Shown in pieces: positions 1-5,923 of a stretch of DNA of 6,841 nt. The DNA comes from VGMD01 sp964552055 (lineage in GTDB: Bacteria > Chlamydiota > Chlamydiia > Chlamydiales > 2-12-FULL-49-11). Where the stretch lies: NCBI GenBank assembly GCA_964552055.1, contig CAZKFL010000055.1:1-6841 (forward strand), written 5' to 3'. Both the position numbers and the translations under genes were made by a program. Each line of letters opens with the position of its first letter. Position 1 is the stretch's first letter. The notes under the pieces were generated by a model that saw nothing but the letters and a program-made list of their open reading frames with translations, had not been told where the DNA came from and ran no database searches.

Positions 1-2
1 CA

Positions 3-20
3 CCAGTAACAACAGCTTAA
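3..20 (+). CDS. rpsC: 30S ribosomal protein S3, last codons only (partial)
   Basis: The gene before rplP in this operon family is rpsC, so these bases should be its 3' end. All three forward frames close before rplP, at 7-9, 18-20 and 23-25. I prefer the frame ending in TAA at 18-20, which reads P-V-T-T-A, because chlamydial S3 proteins as I remember them end in a low-complexity tail rich in Ala, Thr and Ser. The frame ending at 25 (TSNNSLR) is also possible. Identity comes from context only, since too few residues remain to recognise a family. Confidence 0.4.
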   Translation, partial: PVTTA

Positions 21-27
21 GGTAAGT

Positions 28-34
28 AGGAAGG
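28..34 (+). promoter_or_regulatory. Ribosome binding site of rplP
   Basis: AGGAAGG lies 6 nt before the ATG at 41 and 15 nt before the in-frame ATG at 50. This spacing favours the start at 41. Confidence 0.7.
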
Positions 35-40
35 TATATT

Positions 41-466
41 ATGACACTGATGCCTAAACGGACAAAGTTTCGCAAGCAGCAAAAGGGAAATAGAGGTGGC
101 CTTAGTAAAAGAGGTAATTTCGTAACTTTTGGTGAGTTTGGAATGCAAGCCTTAGATAGAGGCTGGATTAAAGCGAATGAACTTGAAGCTTGTAGGATTG
201 CGATTACGAGGTATTTTAGTAGAAAAGGTCGTGTTTGGATTCGAGTTTTTCCAGACAAACCGATTACGAAAAAGCCTGCAGAAACTAGGATGGGTACTGG
301 AAAAGGTGCCGTTGATCATTACGCTGTAGTGATAAGACCTGGAAGAGTATTATTTGAAGTAGGAAACGTAACAAGAGAGCAGGCGCAAAGAGCATTAAGT
401 TTAGCTGCGGCAAAGCTCAGAATAAAAACTAGATTTGTTGAACGCTTAGAAACTGTTGCATCCTAA
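41..466 (+). CDS. rplP: 50S ribosomal protein L16
   Basis: L16 is a 23S rRNA-binding protein of the large subunit that sits near the peptidyl-transferase centre and the A-site tRNA elbow. The 141-residue product has the family start MPKRTKFRK (4-12) and both classical L16 signatures: the block around KGRVWIRVFPDKP (62-74) and RMGTGKGA (83-90). The Arg of RMG (R83) corresponds to the arginine that is hydroxylated in E. coli L16; whether that happens here is unknown. The start at 41 is chosen because of the Shine-Dalgarno spacing, and it gives the usual two or three residues before PKR (MTLMPKRT). An ATG at 50 would also give a normal L16 lacking three residues. It follows rpsC and precedes rpmC by 14 nt, the standard S10-operon order. 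Length is typical (about 136-144 residues). Confidence 0.97.
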   Translation: MTLMPKRTKFRKQQKGNRGGLSKRGNFVTFGEFGMQALDRGWIKANELEACRIAITRYFSRKGRVWIRVFPDKPITKKPAETRMGTGKGAVDHYAVVIRPGRVLFEVGNVTREQAQRALSLAAAKLRIKTRFVERLETVAS

Positions 467-480
467 AAAGAGAGAGAAAT

Positions 481-678
481 ATGAAATTACAAGAAATGCT
501 TGGGTTAGATCAAAAGCAATTAGAAAGTCAGATTGAAGGTTGGAGAGCAGAGCTTTTCAAAGAAAGAGTGAATGCTAACAGAAATAAGAAAGCAGCAAAG
601 CCTCACGTTTTTCCTAAGCTGAGAAGACAAATTGCAAGAGCTTTTACCTTAATTAATCAAAGAAAAGCTGAGGTTTAA
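481..678 (+). CDS. rpmC: 50S ribosomal protein L29
   Basis: L29 is a small helical-hairpin protein on the solvent side of the large subunit, next to the polypeptide exit tunnel; in E. coli it neighbours L23 and the docking site of trigger factor and SRP. The 65-residue product is helical and charged throughout, with a first helix at about 10-34 and a second at about 45-63. The C-terminal block KLRRQIARAFTLINQ (46-60) matches the L29 signature (R-x-x-IAR-x-x-T). The N-terminal half (LGLDQKQLESQIEGW) is divergent, which is usual for this fast-evolving protein. The site before it is a GA repeat (AGAGAGAG, 470-477), a weak Shine-Dalgarno. Position between rplP and rpsQ settles the identity. Confidence 0.93.
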   Translation: MKLQEMLGLDQKQLESQIEGWRAELFKERVNANRNKKAAKPHVFPKLRRQIARAFTLINQRKAEV

Positions 679-681
679 AAA

Positions 682-915
682 ATGCACAACCGAAAAGAAG
701 TTAAAGGTACTGTTACCTCTAATAAAATGGATAAGACTGTAGTCGTTACTGCAATTAGAACGACAAGACATCCAAAATATGGAAAGGTAATCAAGTTAAA
801 GAAAAAATACTATGCTCATTCAGATGAGAACAACCTAAAAATAGGTGATGAAGTAACAATTATTGAAACAAGGCCTCTTTCAAAATTGAAGAGATGGCGC
901 GTTTTAGCAAGTTAA
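682..915 (+). CDS. rpsQ: 30S ribosomal protein S17
   Basis: S17 is a primary 16S rRNA-binding protein of the small subunit body with an OB fold. The 77-residue product starts with the typical strand KGTVTSNKMDKTVVV (8-22) and carries the S17 signature G-D-E-V-T-I-I-E-T-R-P-L-S-K (55-68), followed by LKRWRV (69-74). It lacks the longer N-terminal lead of some homologues (usual length 80-90). The ATG is only 3 nt after the rpmC stop, and its GAGG ribosome binding site (670-673) lies inside the end of rpmC, so translation of the two genes is probably coupled. Confidence 0.96.
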   Translation: MHNRKEVKGTVTSNKMDKTVVVTAIRTTRHPKYGKVIKLKKKYYAHSDENNLKIGDEVTIIETRPLSKLKRWRVLAS

Positions 916-938
916 ACAATAGAGCAGAGACAGATAAA

Positions 939-1310
939 ATGATTCAACAAGAGACACGTTTAGAAGTTGCTGACAATACAGGCGCAGAAGAAGTACAATG
1001 TATAAAAGTATTACGCGGTAGCAGAAGAAGATATGCTTCTATCGGTGATGTAATTGTATGTGCTGTAAAGAAATCAAAGCCTAGAGCAACAGTTAAGAAA
1101 GGTGAAGTTGTAAAGGCTGTTATCGTTCGGGTTAAAAAGCCTATTAAGAGAGCTGACGGTTCATACTTGAAGTTTTATGTTAATAGTTGTGTAATACTTG
1201 ATGATAAGCTTGAAAATCCAAAAGGTACTAGAATTTTTGGTCCTGTTGCAAGAGAGCTAAGAGAAAAAGGCTATATGAAAATTGTTTCATTGGCACCAGA
1301 AGTTATATAG
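939..1310 (+). CDS. rplN: 50S ribosomal protein L14
   Basis: L14 is a highly conserved large-subunit protein at the subunit interface; it contributes to bridges with 16S rRNA and in many bacteria is the target of the silencing factor RsfS. The 123-residue product begins MIQQETRLEVADNTG, the near-universal L14 start, and contains SRRRYASIGDVIV (28-40) and GTRIFGPVARELRE (96-109), ending KIVSLAPEVI. The open frame extends upstream to an ATG at 894, inside rpsQ, but that would add 15 residues not found in the family, so 939 is the start. The upstream sequence (AGAGCAGAGACAG, 921-933) is only weakly Shine-Dalgarno-like. Classically this is the first gene of the spc operon; only 23 nt separate it from rpsQ, and no promoter or terminator is evident there. 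Confidence 0.97.
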   Translation: MIQQETRLEVADNTGAEEVQCIKVLRGSRRRYASIGDVIVCAVKKSKPRATVKKGEVVKAVIVRVKKPIKRADGSYLKFYVNSCVILDDKLENPKGTRIFGPVARELREKGYMKIVSLAPEVI

Positions 1311-1322
1311 AGCGAGAGGAAT

Positions 1323-1646
1323 ATGGGAAATACAAGATTAAGAAAAGGCGATCCTGTTATAATTACTGCAGGAAATGATAAAGGGAAAGAGGGAAAACTC
1401 TTGTCTTTTAAAGCTGATAGAGTTGTAGTAGAAGGTGTTAATATTAGAAAGAAACACCAAAAACCGCAAGGCGAAGGCAAAAAAGGGGCAATTATTAGTT
1501 TTGAAGCCTCGATACATGTGTCAAATGTTGCGTATGCTGCGCAAGGGAAACCTGTAAAGCTAAAAGCTAGATACGATGCTGAGAATAAAAAAGAAATCTT
1601 CTATATCACTGAAAATAAAGAAGAGCATGTTGTTCGAAAAGTTTAG
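1323..1646 (+). CDS. rplX: 50S ribosomal protein L24
   Basis: L24 is an assembly-initiator protein of the large subunit that binds the 5' domain of 23S rRNA; in the mature ribosome it lies near the tunnel exit. The 107-residue product has an N-terminal KOW domain: LRKGDPVIITAGNDKGKEGKLL (6-27) with the conserved G-x-DKGKEG core, then RVVVEGVNIRKKHQKP (33-48), which is the L24 hallmark. The middle has the family motif EASIHVSNV (61-69). The C-terminus is lysine- and glutamate-rich and variable. A GAGAGGA element (1314-1320) lies very close (2-3 nt) to the ATG, shorter than the usual spacing. Length is normal for the family. Confidence 0.96.
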   Translation: MGNTRLRKGDPVIITAGNDKGKEGKLLSFKADRVVVEGVNIRKKHQKPQGEGKKGAIISFEASIHVSNVAYAAQGKPVKLKARYDAENKKEIFYITENKEEHVVRKV

Positions 1647-1668
1647 ATAAATATAGGCAAGATAATTT

Positions 1669-2214
1669 ATGAAAAAATCACGATTAGAAGAGCATTATCA
1701 GGAAGTTGTTAAGGGTCAATTGCAAGAGAAGTTTGCCTATCAGAACCCTATGCAAATTCCTAGATTGCGTAAAATTGTAATCAGCATGGGACTTGCTGAA
1801 GCAAGCAAAGACAAACACTTAATCGAGTATTGCTTGGATGATTTAAGAAAACTTTCTGGTCAAAAGCCTATTTCGACTAAATCGAAAAAGGCGATCTCTA
1901 ACTTTAAGTTGAGAGAAGGTCAAATAATTGGAGCAAAGGTAACACTTCGAGGACATAGAATGTTTGATTTTATGTACAGATTTGAGCACATTTGCGCGCC
2001 AAAAATACCTGACTTTAGAGGTTTTAGAAAAAAAGCAGATGGACAGGGTAGCTATTCTTTAGGTGTTAAAGATCAGACTATTTTCCCGGAAATCGATTTA
2101 GATAAAGTTAAAATTGCTCAAGGGATGAACATCACTTTTGTTACGTCTGCACAAACAGATGAAGAGTGCTTAGAATTGTTAAGATTAATGGGCATGCCCT
2201 TAAAATCCAAATAA
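1669..2214 (+). CDS. rplE: 50S ribosomal protein L5
   Basis: L5 is a 5S rRNA-binding protein of the central protuberance; it touches P-site tRNA and forms a bridge with S13. The 181-residue product shows the signature PRLRKIVISMGLAEA (31-45), GQKPISTKSKKAISNFKLR (64-82), the 5S-binding region with GAKVTLRG (88-95), DFRGF (115-119) and the C-terminal AQTDEECLELLRLMGMP (161-177). Length is typical (about 179-182). Only a weak AGG (1655-1657) precedes the ATG, within a 22-nt spacer after rplX. In E. coli the S8 repressor site spans this rplX-rplE junction; no comparable structure is obvious here. In most bacteria rpsN follows rplE, but here rpsH follows after 17 nt. Confidence 0.97.
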   Translation: MKKSRLEEHYQEVVKGQLQEKFAYQNPMQIPRLRKIVISMGLAEASKDKHLIEYCLDDLRKLSGQKPISTKSKKAISNFKLREGQIIGAKVTLRGHRMFDFMYRFEHICAPKIPDFRGFRKKADGQGSYSLGVKDQTIFPEIDLDKVKIAQGMNITFVTSAQTDEECLELLRLMGMPLKSK

Positions 2215-2231
2215 AGTAAGAGGTCAATTCA

Positions 2232-2621
2232 ATGATAAATGATCCTATCGCTGACATGCTAACGAGAATTCGAAATGCAGCTTTACAAAAACATCGTTAT
2301 GTCGATGTTCGTGCTAGTAAGTTGATCACATCTATTCTTTCACTAATGAAAGAAACAGGATTTGTGCTTGATTACTCGCATACTGAGGATAAAAGACATA
2401 CGCGCGTACTATTAAGATATCATCAAAATAAATTCTCTTTAATTCAAGGTTTGAAAAGAGTTTCAAAACCTGGACGTAGAATTTATATTGGTTGTGAAGA
2501 CATGCCAGTTGTTCAAAACGGACTCGGATTGGCAATTGTTTCTACGTCAAAAGGCGTAATGAGCGGACAGAAAGCCAAAAACGAGAAAGTTGGTGGCGAA
2601 TTTATGTGTACTATTTGGTAA
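2232..2621 (+). CDS. rpsH: 30S ribosomal protein S8
   Basis: S8 binds the central domain of 16S rRNA (helix 21) early in small-subunit assembly, and in E. coli it is the translational repressor of the spc operon. The 129-residue product begins with the family motif NDPIADMLTRIRNA (3-16). It ends with the S8 signature GLGLAIVSTSKGVMSG (97-112) followed by VGGEFMCTIW (120-129); the Ser-Thr-Ser core and GGE are intact. TAAGAGG (2217-2223) lies 8 nt before the ATG. The gene follows rplE directly with no rpsN between, an arrangement I associate with chlamydiae. Length is typical (129-133). Confidence 0.97.
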   Translation: MINDPIADMLTRIRNAALQKHRYVDVRASKLITSILSLMKETGFVLDYSHTEDKRHTRVLLRYHQNKFSLIQGLKRVSKPGRRIYIGCEDMPVVQNGLGLAIVSTSKGVMSGQKAKNEKVGGEFMCTIW

Positions 2622-2636
2622 GTATTAGGATCTACG

Positions 2637-2644
2637 AAAAGGAG
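2637..2644 (+). promoter_or_regulatory. Strong ribosome binding site of rplF
   Basis: AAAAGGAG, 8 nt before the ATG at 2653, is among the best Shine-Dalgarno matches in the window. It supports that start over any in-frame alternative. Confidence 0.75.
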
Positions 2645-2652
2645 TAATTGAG

Positions 2653-3189
2653 ATGTCAAAGCAAGCAAAAAAACCGATCGAGATACCTAATAACGTTGAA
2701 GTAAAGTTAGAAGGTGCAGAGAATGTTCATGTGAAAGGTTCAAAAGGAATTCTTTTAGTGAAAATGACTCCAGGTGTACTTCTATCAATTCAGGGTGCTG
2801 AAGCCTTTGTGCAAGCAGGTCCAACTTTAGAGCATCTTCCTTTTTTAGGTTTGGATAGGACTAGAGTTATCAATGCGATTGAAGGCGTATCTAAAGGTTT
2901 TGAAAGAAAACTAGAATTAATTGGGGTAGGATATAGAGCTGCTGTTAAAGGCCACCTTTTAGATTTAAGCGTTGGTTTCTCTCATCCGAGTCAATTGCCT
3001 ATTCCACACGGTATTCAAGTTCAGATCGAAAAGAACAATATTATTATTATTAATGGAATTGACAAACAAGTAGTTGGTCAATTTGCAGCCAGCATCAGAG
3101 CTGTTAAGCCGCCCGAGCCTTACAAAGGAAAAGGTATTCGCTATACAGGCGAAGTTGTAAGACGAAAAGCAGGGAAAAAGGCCAAATAG
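2653..3189 (+). CDS. rplF: 50S ribosomal protein L6
   Basis: L6 is a two-domain protein of the large subunit near the sarcin-ricin loop and the factor-binding site. The 178-residue product has the usual start (KKPIEIPNNVEV, 6-17), a first alpha/beta domain to about residue 82, the linker KGFERKLELIGVGYRA (81-96), and a second domain ending in the L6 signature PEPYKGKGIRY (154-164). The C-terminus is basic (VVRRKAGKKAK). A run of four ATT codons (3040-3051) encodes the Ile stretch in the second domain. Length is typical (175-184). It follows rpsH after 31 nt, the longest spacer of the spc part of the cluster. Confidence 0.97.
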   Translation: MSKQAKKPIEIPNNVEVKLEGAENVHVKGSKGILLVKMTPGVLLSIQGAEAFVQAGPTLEHLPFLGLDRTRVINAIEGVSKGFERKLELIGVGYRAAVKGHLLDLSVGFSHPSQLPIPHGIQVQIEKNNIIIINGIDKQVVGQFAASIRAVKPPEPYKGKGIRYTGEVVRRKAGKKAK

Positions 3190-3200
3190 AGGATAGGAAT

Positions 3201-3560
3201 ATGTTAAACGTAGGTAAGAAAACCAAGATTAAAAGAGAGAGACGTGCTTTAAGTGTAAGAGCGCCGATAAGAAAAAAAGAAGTTTTAAGACTTTCAGTTT
3301 TTCGTTCAGCTAAACACATTAGTGCTCAGATAATTAACGATCAAAACCACGTAACACTGGTAGGTATCGGAAGCTATTTAAAACAATTTTCTCATATTAA
3401 AGATCGCAAAGAAGTAGCAAAACAAGTAGGCTTAATGCTTGCAAAAGTAGCTAAAGAAAAGCAAATTGACAAGGTCGTTTTTGATCGTGGAAGATACAAG
3501 TATCATGGAAGATTAGCTGCGCTTGCAGATGGTGCCCGTGAAGGCGGATTATTATTTTAA
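3201..3560 (+). CDS. rplR: 50S ribosomal protein L18
   Basis: L18 binds 5S rRNA together with L5 and links it to 23S rRNA in the central protuberance. The 119-residue product has a basic N-terminal tail (KKTKIKRERRA, 6-16), then LRLSVFRSAKHISAQIIND (29-47), which is the family's first strand block (RLSVFRS-x-KHI). It closes with VVFDRGRYKYHGRLAALADGAREGGLLF (92-119), where FDRG, YHGR and AREGGL are diagnostic. Arg98 and Lys100 replace the common Gly and Leu of FDRGGYLYHG; the chlamydial homologues I recall also deviate here. AGAGGA (3188-3193) lies 7 nt before the ATG and overlaps the rplF stop. Confidence 0.96.
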   Translation: MLNVGKKTKIKRERRALSVRAPIRKKEVLRLSVFRSAKHISAQIINDQNHVTLVGIGSYLKQFSHIKDRKEVAKQVGLMLAKVAKEKQIDKVVFDRGRYKYHGRLAALADGAREGGLLF

Positions 3561-3572
3561 AGAAGGGATATC

Positions 3573-4073
3573 ATGACCGATAAAAAATCAAAATCTAGAG
3601 AAGATTCCGGAAAAGGCGATGTTCAAGAGAAGGTTCTTTTCATCAACCGATGCGCAAAAGTAGTGAAAGGTGGACGAAGATTCAGTTTTTCAGCCCTAGT
3701 TATTGTTGGTGACGGTAATGGACGCGTAGGAATGGGATTTGGTAAAGCAAATGAAGTAACTGATTCGATCCGTAAGGCTGTGGGCGATGCAACGAAAAAT
3801 CTTGTTGCTGTTGAACTCGAAGGTCCTACGATTCCGCATGATGTAGAGGCTTCTTATTGTGGTGCCAGAGTATTAATAAAGACTGCTCCTGGTGGTACTG
3901 GTGTAATTGCTGGTTCTCATGTTAGAGCGGTACTTGAAATGGCTGGTGTAAAAGATGTTGTTGCGAAGAATTTGCGTGGAAATAATCCATGTAATCAAGT
4001 GAGAGCAACATTTAAGGCACTTGCACAATTACAAAACAGAAAAGAAGTATTAGAGAAGAGGAAACAGGTATGA
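3573..4073 (+). CDS. rpsE: 30S ribosomal protein S5
   Basis: S5 lies at the mRNA entry side of the small subunit, contacts S4 and S8, and affects decoding accuracy. The 166-residue product has a short polar lead (1-18), then the double-stranded-RNA-binding-like domain with the S5 signature GGRRFSFSALVIVGDGNGRVG (33-53) and GFGKANEV (55-62). The C-terminal domain contains the block around PGGTGVIAGSHVRAVLEMAG (106-125) and NNPCNQVRATFKAL (137-150). The VKGGRRF loop, where E. coli spectinomycin-resistance changes fall, has the ordinary sequence. AAGGGA (3563-3568) precedes the ATG. Its TGA stop overlaps the rplO start (ATGA, 4070-4073); in many bacteria rpmD (L30) sits exactly here and is missing. 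Confidence 0.97.
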   Translation: MTDKKSKSREDSGKGDVQEKVLFINRCAKVVKGGRRFSFSALVIVGDGNGRVGMGFGKANEVTDSIRKAVGDATKNLVAVELEGPTIPHDVEASYCGARVLIKTAPGGTGVIAGSHVRAVLEMAGVKDVVAKNLRGNNPCNQVRATFKALAQLQNRKEVLEKRKQV

Positions 4074-4525
4074 TTGAATTATCAACCCTAAGAAATACAC
4101 ATAGAAAAAAGGTCACTCCTAAGAGAATTGGGCGTGGTATTGGTTCTGGCAAGGGTAAAACTTGTGGCCGAGGAACTAAAGGTATGAAAGCCAGATCTGG
4201 TTATAAAAGACGTTGGGGTACAGAGGGTGGTCAGTTGCCAGTCTTTAGAAAGATTCCCGTTAGAGGATTTTCCAGAGCTCGTTTTCAAGACAATGAATTT
4301 TCTATTAACTTAGGTCTTTTAGATGTTTATTTTAATGATGGTGATGTTGTGAATCTACAGACTCTTAGAGAAAGAGGAGTTTTATCTCACAAAGAAAATC
4401 CAATCATAAAAGTGTTAGGTAATGGACAATTGACTAAGAAATTGATTTTAGAAGTAAATCGAGTTTCAAAGACAGTTGAAGCGAAGATAGCAGAGGTTAA
4501 AGGGGAGATTCGCATCATTTCATGA
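4070..4525 (+). CDS. rplO: 50S ribosomal protein L15
   Basis: L15 is a large-subunit protein with a long glycine- and arginine-rich extension that reaches into 23S rRNA and acts late in assembly. The 151-residue product has the classic N-terminal part: RIGRGIGSGKGKTCGRGTKG (19-38), KARSG (40-44) and the GGQLPVFRKIPVRGF block (53-67). The globular part ends with the L15 signature region IKVLGNGQLTKKLILEVNRVSKTV (113-136). The family's usual terminal double-Gly is replaced by VKGEIRIIS. It overlaps rpsE by 4 nt and secY by 4 nt (ATGA both times). AAGAGG (4056-4061), inside rpsE, is its ribosome binding site at 8 nt spacing, so translation is probably coupled. Confidence 0.96.
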   Translation: MIELSTLRNTHRKKVTPKRIGRGIGSGKGKTCGRGTKGMKARSGYKRRWGTEGGQLPVFRKIPVRGFSRARFQDNEFSINLGLLDVYFNDGDVVNLQTLRERGVLSHKENPIIKVLGNGQLTKKLILEVNRVSKTVEAKIAEVKGEIRIIS

Positions 4526-5886
4526 TTGCTGCTTTGAAAAGAATATTATCCGTTAAAGAGCTTAAAGAGAAGATTGTAATTACTCTTCTCTTGCTTGCTG
4601 TTTGTCGAGTAGGTGCCTATATACCTGTTCCTGGGATTGATGGAAGAGAAGTTGTGAAAGCCTTTCAGTTTGTAACTGGTGGCGGTCAAAACCTTTTCCA
4701 ATTAGTTGATATGTTTACAGGTGGCGCATTTGCTCATATGACAGTTGTTGCTCTTGGAGTAATGCCTTACATTTCTGCATCGATTATAATGCAATTGCTG
4801 ATGGCGCTCGTACCTTCTTTTCAAAGAGAAATTAGAGAGAATAGTGAGCAAGGGAAAAGAAAAATGGGTAGATGGACTAGGCTTTTAACCCTTGTTCTTT
4901 CGCTATTTCAATCAGCATTATTTGCTAGGCATGCTCTTTTTATGAATGCATCGACTCCCGGAATTATATTTGACAGAGTTGCAGAAGTGCAAATGTTTGG
5001 AATCCCATGGCTCTTTTTTCTCTTGGTGATGGTAACCATGACTACGGGTACTCTTTTACTTATGTGGATAGGTGAAAGAATTACTGAGAAGGGAATTGGT
5101 AATGGAATGAGTATGATTATTACTTTAGGTATACTTTCTTCCTTGCCTTCTACTATTGGATCTGTGATCAAACAACTAAATTTAGACTCTCAGGAACCAG
5201 GACAAATGACTTTTTCATCACTTGTGGTTCTTGGAGGAGCTTTCGTAGCAATTATTTTAGGAACTATTTTAGTCATTCAAGGTGTTAGAAAAATCCCATT
5301 GCAATATGCAAGAAGAAGCGGTGGAGATGAAGATAGGGCTGAAAACGCTTATATTCCTTTAAAAGTTAATTACGCGGGTGTGATCCCAGTTATTTTTGCC
5401 TCTTCGTTACTAATGTTTCCGGCCACAATAGCTCAATTTTTGGGAAGATCTGGTGTTTTTGGAGAAATAGCCGCAATGTTATCTCCAGGAAGTTCAGTTT
5501 ATACATTAATGTATGTACTTTTAATCGTATTTTTTACATACTTTTGGACGGCTACTCAGTTTCATCCAGAACAAATAGCTTCTGAGATGAAAAAAAATGG
5601 GGCGTTTATTCCCGGAATTAGACAGGGGAAACCGACAGAAGAATATTTAGAGAAAAGTATGAGTCGACTTACGTTAGTAGGAGCTCTCTTTTTAGCGGTC
5701 ATCGCGATATTACCAAACATAGTAAGTAGGGTATTATCTGTTGATCCAACGATAAGTCATTTTTTTGGTGGTACCTCGCTTTTGATTCTTATCGGCGTGG
5801 TATTGGATACCTCAAAGCAGATGGAATCGCATTTACTAATGAATCGATATGATGGATTCATGATGAAGAAGAAATTGAAAACTTGA
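4522..5886 (+). CDS. secY: Preprotein translocase subunit SecY
   Basis: SecY is the channel of the Sec translocon in the inner membrane, working with SecE, SecG and the SecA motor to export or insert proteins. The 454-residue product has about ten hydrophobic segments, near 18-36, 74-95, 121-140, 161-181, 195-213, 233-254, 283-303, 326-345, 381-399 and 413-431. Visible family motifs are YIPVPGIDG (33-41), the plug/TM2 region FTGGAFAHMTVVALGVMPYI (65-84), GIGNG (191-195), the C4 loop RKIPLQYARR (256-265) and the C5 loop GAFIPGIRQG (360-369), whose Arg367 corresponds to the SecA-linked Arg357 of E. coli. Several blocks match chlamydial SecY as I recall it. The only purine-rich site (AGGGGAG, 4501-4507) is 14 nt upstream, so initiation probably relies on coupling to rplO through the ATGA overlap. 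Adk, which follows secY in many bacteria, is absent. Confidence 0.97.
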   Translation: MIAALKRILSVKELKEKIVITLLLLAVCRVGAYIPVPGIDGREVVKAFQFVTGGGQNLFQLVDMFTGGAFAHMTVVALGVMPYISASIIMQLLMALVPSFQREIRENSEQGKRKMGRWTRLLTLVLSLFQSALFARHALFMNASTPGIIFDRVAEVQMFGIPWLFFLLVMVTMTTGTLLLMWIGERITEKGIGNGMSMIITLGILSSLPSTIGSVIKQLNLDSQEPGQMTFSSLVVLGGAFVAIILGTILVIQGVRKIPLQYARRSGGDEDRAENAYIPLKVNYAGVIPVIFASSLLMFPATIAQFLGRSGVFGEIAAMLSPGSSVYTLMYVLLIVFFTYFWTATQFHPEQIASEMKKNGAFIPGIRQGKPTEEYLEKSMSRLTLVGALFLAVIAILPNIVSRVLSVDPTISHFFGGTSLLILIGVVLDTSKQMESHLLMNRYDGFMMKKKLKT

Positions 5887-5901
5887 GATGTAGGACATCT
5901 C
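5885..5901 (+). promoter_or_regulatory. Small hairpin at the secY stop codon, spc/alpha junction
   Basis: A perfect 7-bp inverted repeat, GAGATGT-AGG-ACATCTC, begins in the secY TGA stop and lies 22 nt before rpsM. The 3-nt loop and three G-C pairs make it a modest RNA hairpin. It is followed by TAAATTAAAA and not a T-run, so it is not a standard intrinsic terminator; an mRNA processing or stability element is possible. Function is inferred, and a repeat of this size can occur by chance. Confidence 0.35.
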
Positions 5902-5923
5902 TAAATTAAAACAGGAATTTAGT

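Noticed and set aside
894..938. In-frame upstream extension of rplN starting at ATG 894, inside rpsQ
   Set aside because: It adds 15 residues absent from the L14 family and overlaps rpsQ. The universal L14 start MIQQE begins at 939.
1271..1480. Minus-strand open frame of 69 codons opposite rplN/rplX
   Set aside because: It lies antisense to two clear ribosomal genes, resembles no family I know, and has no ribosome binding site I could recognise.
1479..1490. A-rich tract in rplX considered as a programmed frameshift site
   Set aside because: The frame reads AAA-AAA-GGG, which is not the A-AAA-AAG arrangement needed for -1 slippage, and the gene reads through normally.
2332..2535. Minus-strand open frame of 67 codons opposite rpsH
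   Set aside because: It is a shadow of conserved rpsH codons with no recognisable motif.
3040..3051. Four tandem ATT codons in rplF, considered as a microsatellite
   Set aside because: Too short to be a variable repeat, and it encodes a hydrophobic strand that fits the L6 fold.
3104..3319. Minus-strand open frame of 71 codons opposite rplF/rplR, with hydrophobic stretches
   Set aside because: Hydrophobicity is the expected result of reading Lys/Glu-rich codons in reverse complement. It overlaps two certain genes.
4088..4288. Minus-strand open frame of 66 codons opposite rplO
   Set aside because: It is Ser/Thr-rich as expected from the reverse of Gly/Arg/Lys codons, with no family match.
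4908..5171. Minus-strand open frame of 87 codons opposite secY
   Set aside because: It is entirely within conserved secY transmembrane coding sequence, with no motif supporting a real protein.
5839..5861. Inverted repeat ATGAATC / GATTCAT with a 9-nt loop in the 3' end of secY
   Set aside because: It lies in coding sequence and is A-T rich, and a 7-bp repeat of this kind is expected by chance several times per window.
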